Below are positions 7,940-14,308 of a stretch of DNA of 25,584 nucleotides, piece by piece. This DNA is from CAYMKL01 sp964390805 (GTDB taxonomy: Bacteria > Chloroflexota > Anaerolineae > VGOG01). Where the stretch lies: NCBI GenBank assembly GCA_964390805.1, contig CAYMKL010000098.1, positions 1 to 25,584 of the forward strand. Direction: 5' to 3'. Every line of letters starts with the position of its first letter. Positions within the stretch are counted from its first letter, which is position 1. The notes beneath the pieces are model-generated. The model saw only the letters and a program-made list of their open reading frames with translations, did not search any database and was not told where the DNA came from. A program made the translations under genes and the position numbers.

Positions 7940-10342
7940 CTACTCTAGTGCGGCAAAGGCAATCTTGAATGCCGTTCCACCCCTTCTATCGAGCTCGGCG
8001 GTGCCCTCAAGCTGGTCTACCAGCGCGTTCACCAATTGCAGGCCTAATGATCCCCCATCTCGGAAGTCCAAACCCGCCGGGAAGCCCACCCCGTTATCGC
8101 TGATCATCAGTGTAAACTGACCCTCATCACCCGCACGAAGCTCAATGCGGATTTCGCCTGCCCTGCCATCTGGAAAGGCGTGTTTGAGAGAATTGGAAAC
8201 CAGTTCATTGATGATCAATCCACAGGGAATGGCCGTATCAACTCCCAGGAAAACGTCATCCACACTGATCTTTGGTTGGATGACATTCGTATTGATGCCA
8301 TACGAACGGAACAGGTAGTTTGCCAGGTTTCGGGCGTATTCAGCAAAATCAATCCTCGCCAGGTCTTGGGACTGATACAGCCTTTCGTGCACGAGGGCCA
8401 TGGATCTGACACGGTTCTCGCTGTCCTGGAACATCTTGAGGGTCCGGTTATCCTCGACATCCTTGGACTGAAGGTAAAGCAAACTGGAAATGACCTGCAG
8501 GTTGTTCTTGACCCGATGGTGAATCTCCTTCAGTAGCACCTCTTTCTCTCTGAGTGAGGCCTTGATTTGCTCCTCCGCCCGCCTACGCTCGGTGACGTCT
8601 CTCATAACCCCGACCATTCCCACAACTCTTCCCCTTTTTCTCAAGAGAGAACCCCGAAGTTCAACGTCTAGTTTTTCCCCTGCTTTTGTATACGCCTCTA
8701 TATCGAAAGGAGGACAATACTGACCTGAGATTAGCTTGGTAAAACTATAGAGCGTCTTTGCAAGGCTTGGCGGAGGAAACATCTTGAGGAGTGCAATCCG
8801 TTTCCCGACGATCTCATCTTCATTATACCCCCCAATCTCTACTATTCGTTTGTTAATCTTGATAACCTTACCCGTCGCATCAATCAAAGCTATACCATCT
8901 CCGACACTGTCAAAGATCGCTTGCAAGTCTTCTTCGCTCTCTCGCAACGCCCCCTGTGCACGCTTGCGGTCGGTGATGTCGCGAAGCAATGCGAGGTAGG
9001 CGGCCTCACCCTCCCATTCTGTTTCGACCACGCGCAGCTCCCCTACGCCTTTTTCTCCGCCTCTGTGAATGATGTCAAGCTCCGTTACTCCACCTGCCAC
9101 AATGGGAAAGCCAAACAACTCACCCACGCGGTCCCCTGCCTTGCAGCTAAAGAAGCATCCCGAAGCCGGATTGACGAAACGCGCTACTCCCTTTCGATCT
9201 ACAACGATGATGCCATCAGTGCTTCTCTCTACTATGTTGTGGAAGCTCGCTCTACTGGCCCGCAGCGCCTCGGTCGCCTCCCTCGCCTTCAGCAATGCCT
9301 CTTCTAGTTCTTTGGTTCTTTCTTTCACTCTCGCTTCCAATTCTTCCTTACTCAAAAGAGCTAGCTTTTCCTCTTCCAGAAACCCTTCCGGCATGGTTTC
9401 AAGAATCCTTAGGAGCACTGGTGTACCCGCATATCTTTCTCTTGCGGCCTCGTAGTTCCTTGCCACCAGTTCTTCGGCAAGAGAGGGCGAGGCAAAAGCC
9501 GAATAGACTTCTATGAGCCTTGAGATCAGGCTGGAAAAGCCATCGAATACTTTAGGAATGCCCTCCTGCTCAGACATATTTGCAAGACCTTCCGCAATCT
9601 CTTCGACCATCAATGCTCCGTCGTCAGCCATCTCGCAATCCTTGAGGATGTCATGTTCATCAGCATGCCTGCTGAGAACGTTTCTCAACGTCTCAATGCC
9701 GATCATGGGAATTGCGGTCGCCGCAAGCCTACTGGTTAAATCTGAATATGCCCGTAATGCCAGGATGTCCTCTCTCAGCAACATCTCTTGTTCTCTCTCT
9801 ACACCCGCTATTGCTCCCGCTGACGGCCGCGCAGCGAGGTGAAATCTCCTTTCGGCGATAGCCATGATTACGAAGACGAATGCCCATAGGATCATGTTGC
9901 CAACATTGAACCATGCAGGTTCTGATCTGATAGGAGATAGCACACTCAGTATGGAGATGGGCAGGGAGATCAAGATGAGCGTAGCGATCCCTGTTAGGTA
10001 GACCTTGGAGTTGGGCATCATTACGACAACCCGAGATAAGGAAACCTGATGGACCCGTCGGATCTCCTTTGCCCTGAGCGCCCCGCCACTGGCTATCGCC
10101 GACAGACCGGCGATCCAGATGAAGAACTCTACATAGACCAGCCCGGAGCCAGGGAGGACAAAGTGATCCACAGCGCCGACCATGGTCGCAACTACGAAAA
10201 GGACCCCACCCATTGCCATGAGCTGGTGCCCTAGGGGCCCACGCATCATCCGCGCGTTTTTGAATGAATAGTGGGCAAACGCCAGCGCGGAGAAGAAGAA
10301 TATAGTTCCGAACAGGTAGAAGATGATCTCTATTGTGCCCAT
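7940..10342 (-). CDS. Membrane PAS-PAS histidine kinase (HisKA_2 type)
   Basis: I chose the ATG at 10342 (MGTIEIIFYLFG), giving 800 residues, because AGGAGG lies 11 bases upstream. An earlier ATG at 10393 would add 17 hydrophilic residues. About five TM segments (~5-165) form an N-terminal sensor unlike those of the other kinases. A mostly helical soluble region (~180-320) is unrecognised. A coiled coil (EARVKERTKELEEAL) leads to two PAS domains (~363-461, ending LLRDITDRK, and ~468-588, ending MRDVTERRR). The HisKA_2 domain has EIHHRVKNNLQ (H609 likely phosphorylated), and a complete HATPase_c follows with N box and DNGVGFP. The kinase core is almost the same as in its three paralogues, but the sensor half is unrelated, so this is a domain fusion on a common core. 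The PAP2 gene follows after 47 bases. Confidence 0.9.
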   Translation of the reverse strand: MGTIEIIFYLFGTIFFFSALAFAHYSFKNARMMRGPLGHQLMAMGGVLFVVATMVGAVDHFVLPGSGLVYVEFFIWIAGLSAIASGGALRAKEIRRVHQVSLSRVVVMMPNSKVYLTGIATLILISLPISILSVLSPIRSEPAWFNVGNMILWAFVFVIMAIAERRFHLAARPSAGAIAGVEREQEMLLREDILALRAYSDLTSRLAATAIPMIGIETLRNVLSRHADEHDILKDCEMADDGALMVEEIAEGLANMSEQEGIPKVFDGFSSLISRLIEVYSAFASPSLAEELVARNYEAARERYAGTPVLLRILETMPEGFLEEEKLALLSKEELEARVKERTKELEEALLKAREATEALRASRASFHNIVERSTDGIIVVDRKGVARFVNPASGCFFSCKAGDRVGELFGFPIVAGGVTELDIIHRGGEKGVGELRVVETEWEGEAAYLALLRDITDRKRAQGALRESEEDLQAIFDSVGDGIALIDATGKVIKINKRIVEIGGYNEDEIVGKRIALLKMFPPPSLAKTLYSFTKLISGQYCPPFDIEAYTKAGEKLDVELRGSLLRKRGRVVGMVGVMRDVTERRRAEEQIKASLREKEVLLKEIHHRVKNNLQVISSLLYLQSKDVEDNRTLKMFQDSENRVRSMALVHERLYQSQDLARIDFAEYARNLANYLFRSYGINTNVIQPKISVDDVFLGVDTAIPCGLIINELVSNSLKHAFPDGRAGEIRIELRAGDEGQFTLMISDNGVGFPAGLDFRDGGSLGLQLVNALVDQLEGTAELDRRGGTAFKIAFAALE

Positions 10343-10429
10343 GCTCCTGGCCTCCTGTCCCTTGACCAGATAGTCCTGTGCTCTCTCCCTCACTACCTAG
10401 ACTGCCAACGCTTCACTCGGCTGGGACTG

Positions 10430-10558
10430 TCAACCCGTGAGCGTTCCACTGTGCCCTGGTGTGCAGGTGCTGAAGGATGAAAGATGCACTCCCTTATCTC
10501 GTAGCTCCACCACCACGATGTTGCCATCCTCAGCAACCAGGATTTGCACCTTGGCCAA
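10430..10558 (-). pseudogene. Decayed receiver (REC) gene, N-terminal fragment
   Basis: From a TTG at 10558 the frame reads LAKVQILVAEDGNIVVVELRD. This aligns with the start of the receiver at 391-1683 (RQVLIVEDDNIVVLELRD), including at nucleotide level. The second residue of the acidic pair is changed from Asp to Gly. Homology ends at about 10487, after ~24 codons, where the frame runs into unrelated sequence and stops at 10430. The phosphoacceptor region and everything beyond it are gone. Like the remnant at 3086-3267, it lies just after a HisKA_2 kinase gene (10734-12407) and before the next kinase. This suggests a duplicated kinase-plus-receiver unit in which the receiver was lost twice, independently. 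Functional expression is very unlikely. Confidence 0.75.
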
Positions 10559-10578
10559 GGTTGCCCCTTACGTGACTG

Positions 10579-10716
10579 CTCAGGCTACCCTGTGCCGCGA
10601 TTGAAATCGCCTCTCCAGGGCTTTCAGCCGGGCGTCCACCTGCGTGGACGTCGCTGTCCACGTAGGTGGACAGTCAGCTTTAGCTCTCCAGGCGCGGTTT
10701 CAACCGCCAGCCTGAG
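10579..10716. repeat. Hairpin (MITE- or REP-like) element between kinase genes
   Basis: This 138-base imperfect inverted repeat fills most of the gap between the kinase stop at 10734 and the REC remnant. Outer arms CTCAGGCT (10579-10586) and AGCCTGAG (10709-10716) match perfectly. Inside them, GCGATTGAAATCGC (10597-10610) pairs with GCGGTTTCAACCGC (10694-10707), CTCTCCAG-type stretches follow, and two GTCCAC...GTGGAC palindromes sit at the centre (10634-10649 and 10656-10671). The nested palindromes would give a long cruciform or RNA hairpin. It has no coding capacity. It may be a non-autonomous mobile element, a processing site within the operon mRNA, or a partial terminator; there is no T-run after it on the minus strand. 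Confidence 0.75.
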
Positions 10717-10733
10717 TAGTAACTCCCTTACCT

Positions 10734-12407
10734 TTACTTCAGTTCGGCAAAGGCAATCTCGAATGTCGTTCCATCTCTTCTGTCTAGCTCAATGGTTCCC
10801 TCAAGCTGATTGACTAGCGTGTTTACCAATTGCAGGCCTAATGTCTTTGTGTCTGGAAAATCCAAGCCCTTCGGGAAACCGACGCCATTATCGCTGATCA
10901 TCAGCGTAAACTGACCCTCACCATCTGCACGAAGCTCGACGCGGATTTCGCCCGCCCTGCCATCAGGAAAGGCATGTTTCAGGGAGTTGGAAAGCAACTC
11001 ATTGATGATCAATCCACAAGGAATGGCCATATCAACACCCAGGAAGACATATTCCACGTTGATCTTCAGTCGGATGACATTCGTATTGACGCCATAGGAG
11101 CGGAACAGATAGTTCGCCAATCTCCGCACGTATTCAGCAAAGTCAACCCTCGCCAGGTCTTCGGATTGATACAGCCTTTCGTGGACCAAGGCCATGGATC
11201 TGACCCGGCTCTCGCTGTCCCGAAACATCTCGAGCGCCTGATCATTCTCGACGCCCCTGGACTGAAGGTAGAGCAAGCTGGAGATGACCTGCAAGTTGTT
11301 CTTGACCCGATGGTGAATCTCCTTCAGAAGTACCTCTTTTTCTCTGAGCGAGGCCTCGATCTGCTCCTCTGCCCGCTTGCGCTCGGTGATGTCGCGCAGG
11401 ACGACTACCTGGCTGGCGAGGCGGCCACGCCAGTCAGTCACAGGGGAGATGCGCACATCATAGGTGCGCTGCTCATCCCCCTGACCCAGCACCAATTCCT
11501 TACCTGCCTCGACCAGTTCACTGGAGCGCTCGAGCTGACCAGCTAATTCCGGCCTTGACTTTTCCACAAACTGTCCAAGCGCTTTGGAAGCGCCGCGACC
11601 GATCAGGTCTCGAGCGGCGGCGTTCAGGTCCACAATATAGTTATAGGCATCCAGCACCACCACAGGATCCCCCATGCTTCTGATAACGGCCCCGTGCGAC
11701 ACCGACAAGAAGTCGCCCCGCCGCACGCGAAAGATAGTAAATGCCACCATCAGGCCGCCCACGGCAATTCCCAGCAGTGTCGCGACGAACCTCGGGAAGG
11801 GGCTCAGTTTAAGTACGTCAAGCCCGGCTCCCAGGTAGGCAAAGACTGTGGCAACCATCAATAGACTTGCTTGCCAGCGATAGAGGCCGCGTGATCGAAC
11901 AAGCATCTGGATGTGCACCAAGACCGCCACGATCATCAAACCATACAGATACGCCACCATGCCCCAGAACCCTACGCCGAAGGTTTTGTCCAATTCCGGG
12001 AGCAGACCATCTGTGTCCAGTCGAACGTGGCGCCAGATCAGACCGTGGGCCTCATTGGTAAACACCAACAGCAGAGTGATGAGCGGCACAATGGTCAGTA
12101 GGACCAGATTGCGACGCGTCAGCCGCTCCTCGCGACCAGTATACTGCAGCGAAAAGATCAACGCCGCCGTCGGCGTTGTGACGAGGCCTACGTACTGCAC
12201 CTTGTTCCAAAGGATTTTCGTCACCAGGTCAGGGCTCACAGTTTCCAGCAGATACGCCAACATCAATTCGGCGCAGGCAAATAGAACCACCGCCCCCGCT
12301 TCAGTCCCTGGCCTGTGACGCCGTCGCCGAAGGAGGTATAGCGCCGTTGCGATTAAGATAGCTGCTGCCATGAGTGGCAGGATCGTGTAAAAGGCTTCAG
12401 CGTTCAT
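10734..12407 (-). CDS. 7TM-PAS histidine kinase (HisKA_2 type)
   Basis: A 557-residue sensor kinase. Residues 1-~225 are a HisKA_7TM domain with the motifs ILWNKVQYVG, FSLQYTGREERL and FTNEAHGLIWR, shared with the proteins starting at 379 and 13969. A PAS domain (~237-348) contains MGDPVVVLDAYNYIVDLN and ends VVLRDITERKRAEEQ. The HisKA_2 domain has EIHHRVKNNLQ (H366 likely phosphorylated). The HATPase_c domain has N box NELLSNSLKHAF, G1 DNGVGFP and G2 TLGLQLV, so an active kinase is expected. The ATG overlaps the end of the preceding GGDEF frame by 11 bases (ATGAACGCTGA) and has no good ribosome site of its own, so translation is probably by coupling. Its 7TM sensor matches that of the preceding gene, so both may respond to the same class of signal. 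Confidence 0.92.
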   Translation of the reverse strand: MNAEAFYTILPLMAAAILIATALYLLRRRRHRPGTEAGAVVLFACAELMLAYLLETVSPDLVTKILWNKVQYVGLVTTPTAALIFSLQYTGREERLTRRNLVLLTIVPLITLLLVFTNEAHGLIWRHVRLDTDGLLPELDKTFGVGFWGMVAYLYGLMIVAVLVHIQMLVRSRGLYRWQASLLMVATVFAYLGAGLDVLKLSPFPRFVATLLGIAVGGLMVAFTIFRVRRGDFLSVSHGAVIRSMGDPVVVLDAYNYIVDLNAAARDLIGRGASKALGQFVEKSRPELAGQLERSSELVEAGKELVLGQGDEQRTYDVRISPVTDWRGRLASQVVVLRDITERKRAEEQIEASLREKEVLLKEIHHRVKNNLQVISSLLYLQSRGVENDQALEMFRDSESRVRSMALVHERLYQSEDLARVDFAEYVRRLANYLFRSYGVNTNVIRLKINVEYVFLGVDMAIPCGLIINELLSNSLKHAFPDGRAGEIRVELRADGEGQFTLMISDNGVGFPKGLDFPDTKTLGLQLVNTLVNQLEGTIELDRRDGTTFEIAFAELK

Positions 12408-13137
12408 TCAAAGTGTAGCGTTGGTAGTTGTCCCGGCCCTCCCCCTTGGCGCGGTACATGGCGATGTCGGCGTTCTTCATCAGCGTATCCTCATCTTCAC
12501 CATCATCGGGATAGAGCGCAATCCCAAGGCTGCTAGTGATATGGAGTTCGTGGCCATCAAACACAGATGGCTCCCGAAACGCTTCCAAAATTCTGGCGGC
12601 AACCTCGGCCGCGTCTTCCACCTGAGCGATTTCTGGCAGCAATAGCATGAATTCGTCGCCCCCCATGCGGGCGACGGTGTCGCCCTTGCGCAGAAGGCTG
12701 ACCAGTCGCTCGCCAACAACTTGCAGCAACTGGTCTCCCACGCTGTGCCCCAGCGTATCGTTGATGACTTTGAAGTGATCCAGGTCGAGCAACATCACGG
12801 CCAGCTTTTGCTGGCTCCGTTGTGCGTGCGCCAGTGCCAGGTAGAGGCGGTCATTGAACAGCCGCCGATTGGGCAGGCCGGTGAGGTCGTCGTGATAGGC
12901 CATGTGCTTGATGATTTCCTCTGCTCGCTTGCGCTCGGTGATATCGTGCAAAACAACCAAGCAACCAGTGAGGTGACCACGCTGATCGTGCAATCGCGAG
13001 ATGCGAATGTCAAAGTAGCGTTGCGTCTCACCTTCACCCAAGACAACCTCTTCAGTATGCCTCCGTCTCGTTGAGGACGCACCCGACCAGTACTTCGACG
13101 AGCCGACCGGATAACATCTCGGCGGCGGGTCGCCCAA
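12397..13137 (-). CDS. 3' part of frameshifted 7TM-PAS-GGDEF gene (diguanylate cyclase half)
   Basis: Homologous sequence in this frame starts at about 13075 with TEEVVLGEGETQRYFDIRIS, the second half of a PAS domain. It continues through HDITERKRAEE into a full GGDEF domain (LTGLPNRRLFNDRL, ARMGGDEFMLLLPE, NADIAMYRAK) with an RxxD I-site (RKGD) five residues upstream of GGDEF. Codons between 13137 and ~13078 overlap the upstream gene out of frame and look non-native. The piece has no convincing start or ribosome site of its own. With one base removed near 13055-13085, it joins the 13052-13969 frame to give a normal 523-residue 7TM-PAS-GGDEF protein. It overlaps the next kinase gene by 11 bases. 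Either the gene is recently inactivated, or this is a sequencing or assembly error. Confidence 0.8.
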   Translation of the reverse strand: MGDPPPRCYPVGSSKYWSGASSTRRRHTEEVVLGEGETQRYFDIRISRLHDQRGHLTGCLVVLHDITERKRAEEIIKHMAYHDDLTGLPNRRLFNDRLYLALAHAQRSQQKLAVMLLDLDHFKVINDTLGHSVGDQLLQVVGERLVSLLRKGDTVARMGGDEFMLLLPEIAQVEDAAEVAARILEAFREPSVFDGHELHITSSLGIALYPDDGEDEDTLMKNADIAMYRAKGEGRDNYQRYTLNER

Positions 13138-13969
13138 TCACCTCTGCATCGGGTTGGCCAATGATCTGTTGTGCTGCGGGATTGAGGTCCAGGATACGGT
13201 GCTGCACATCCAGCACGATCACACCATCGCTCATGTTCTCGATAACGGCGTCGCGCGCCACCGGCACGATGTCTAGCAGGCGCAAGCGAAACATAGCCCA
13301 AGCGGCCGTCAGCCCTGACAGGGTGAAAGCAAAGTTCGTCAGGTCGAGATGAGGAAAGGGATTCAGGCCTGAGACCCGCAACACGTTCCCTACCCACGGT
13401 GCCAGTGCGGCAATCAGCAGAGCGACGGCTTGTCGGCGATACAGATGCGGTGAACGAACAAGTGCCTGGAGAATCAGAGCGGAGCCGAGCAAGACCAATG
13501 TGTAGGAATAAATCACCCAGACCCAGAAAAACGCGCCATATGTCAGATACAACACCGAAAACGAACCGACGGTGTCCAGTCCGGTGTCGCTCCAGATCAG
13601 GCCATGGCTATCGTTGGTCCAGACGAGCAGCAGCGTGAGAAGGGGCATCATTGCCAACAGCAGCCGGTTGCGGCGCGTAAGCCACTTTTCTCGGTTCGTG
13701 TACCGGAGCACGAGGATCAGCCACATAGTTGGCACACCGATGATGCCAAAGTACTGAACTCTCGCCCAAAAGACCTTGGCCGGCAGGGCGGCACTCGCCA
13801 TTCCCAATGCGTACCCCAGCGACCACTCGCATGCGGCCAGCATCAGGTATACCAGTGACATAGCACCGGGTGCAGGGCGGCGTCGCCAAGCGAAGAACGC
13901 TATGGCACCCGACGCGACCGCTGCTATGACCAGAGGCAACACGTAAGGACTATACTGCCAGTACATCAT
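13052..13969 (-). CDS. 5' part of frameshifted 7TM-PAS-GGDEF gene (membrane sensor half)
   Basis: The first gene of the array, 305 residues to a premature TGA at 13052-13054. Residues 1-~230 are a HisKA_7TM sensor (VFWARVQYFG, LVLRYTNREKW, WTNDSHGLIW). A PAS domain follows (~240-290; MSDGVIVLDVQHRILDLN) and breaks off at LVEVLVGCVLNETEAY. The PAS continues one base off frame in 12397-13137, so the original product was a membrane-bound, PAS-regulated diguanylate cyclase. If the break is real, the truncated membrane half has no output domain. The start has AGGAGGGGG a few bases upstream; two ATGs in a row (13969 and 13966) are possible. A promoter with TATAAT at 13991-13996 lies just upstream, so this gene leads the operon. 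Confidence 0.85.
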   Translation of the reverse strand: MMYWQYSPYVLPLVIAAVASGAIAFFAWRRRPAPGAMSLVYLMLAACEWSLGYALGMASAALPAKVFWARVQYFGIIGVPTMWLILVLRYTNREKWLTRRNRLLLAMMPLLTLLLVWTNDSHGLIWSDTGLDTVGSFSVLYLTYGAFFWVWVIYSYTLVLLGSALILQALVRSPHLYRRQAVALLIAALAPWVGNVLRVSGLNPFPHLDLTNFAFTLSGLTAAWAMFRLRLLDIVPVARDAVIENMSDGVIVLDVQHRILDLNPAAQQIIGQPDAEVIGRPAAEMLSGRLVEVLVGCVLNETEAY

Positions 13970-13990
13970 TCCCCCTCCTAGCCTAGTTTC

Positions 13991-14018
13991 ATTATATCAT
14001 GTTTCGCCCATTTGACAA
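13991..14018 (-). promoter_or_regulatory. Sigma70-type promoter of the signalling array
   Basis: On the minus strand TTGTCA (14018-14013), a 16-base spacer and TATAAT (13996-13991) form a near-consensus promoter. Predicted transcription starts near 13984, about 15 bases before the ATG at 13969, leaving a very short leader that carries the AGGAGGGGG ribosome site. Its -35 box overlaps the -35 box of the divergent rightward promoter. Confidence 0.7.
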
Positions 14019-14040
14019 AATACCCCCTCTCTGGTATAAT
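14012..14040 (+). promoter_or_regulatory. Perfect consensus sigma70 promoter, rightward
   Basis: TTGACA at 14012-14017 and TATAAT at 14035-14040 are separated by exactly 17 bases, an exact match to the consensus. The start site is expected near 14047. It drives the 30-codon ORF at 14071 and possibly the acetyltransferase at 14309. Confidence 0.85.
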
Positions 14041-14070
14041 TCGGCCCGATTTCTACAGGGGGTGAAAGGT

Positions 14071-14163
14071 ATGCGCTACATCAAGGCTCTTGACCAAAAC
14101 CTGCCTAACATGAATGGTGGGTCCATCGTTCTGCCTTGTCGTAGTGCGCCTGTTCAACGGTGA
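14071..14163 (+). CDS. 30-residue small ORF or leader peptide
   Basis: ATG at 14071 to TGA at 14161-14163 encodes 30 residues starting MRYIKALDQNLPNMNGG and ending RSAPVQR. It follows the perfect promoter at 14012-14040 by a ~24-base leader with a GGGGGTGAAAGG ribosome site. It ends 15 bases before the first of two intrinsic terminators. It has no signal peptide, no membrane segment and no run of identical regulatory codons. I do not recognise it. It could be a leader peptide for attenuation of the acetyltransferase gene, a free-standing small protein, or a chance ORF on a small RNA of ~160 bases. The promoter strength and the ribosome site argue that this is a real transcription unit; that the peptide itself matters is inference. 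Confidence 0.5.
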   Translation: MRYIKALDQNLPNMNGGSIVLPCRSAPVQR

Positions 14164-14177
14164 GTTATGTCTATAAC

Positions 14178-14209
14178 AGCCGGGGCGCGCTACGCGCCCA
14201 CGGCTTTTT
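14178..14209 (+). terminator. Intrinsic terminator 1 after the small ORF
   Basis: Arm AGCCGGGGCGCG (14178-14189) pairs with CGCGCCCACGGCT (14193-14205) as a 12-bp stem with one bulged A and a three-base loop, followed by a T-run and AATTT. Its right arm (GCCCACGGCT) can alternatively pair perfectly over 10 bp with 14232-14241, the left arm of terminator 2. Confidence 0.85.
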
Positions 14210-14230
14210 AATTTCACCTGGCTTTACCCT

Positions 14231-14266
14231 GAGCCGTGGGCCCGTCTGTCGCCCACGGCTCTTTTT
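14231..14266 (+). terminator. Intrinsic terminator 2 upstream of the acetyltransferase
   Basis: GAGCCGTGGGC (14231-14241) and GCCCACGGCTC (14251-14261) form a perfect 11-bp stem with a nine-base loop, followed by TTTTTATAT. The right arm and tail repeat those of terminator 1 (GCCCACGGCT, T-run, then a tail ending TCACCT), so one is likely a tandem copy of the other. Confidence 0.85.
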
Positions 14267-14308
14267 ATATCACCTCTTTTTAGTAGATACATTGAAAAGG
14301 AGTGGATA

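Noticed and set aside
10579..10716. CRISPR-like repeat cluster
   Set aside because: The repeated GTCCAC/GTGGAC units are inverted and overlapping parts of one hairpin, not direct repeats with spacers.
13052..13090. Programmed +1 frameshifting in the 7TM-PAS-GGDEF gene
   Set aside because: No recognisable slippery codon, internal Shine-Dalgarno or stimulatory hairpin was seen before the TGA; mutation or sequence error is simpler.
14041..14210. Known structural RNA (SRP RNA, tmRNA or tRNA-like) for the short transcript
   Set aside because: I found no SRP core motif, CCA end, tRNA arms or tmRNA-like features; the interval is better described as a small ORF or leader with terminators.
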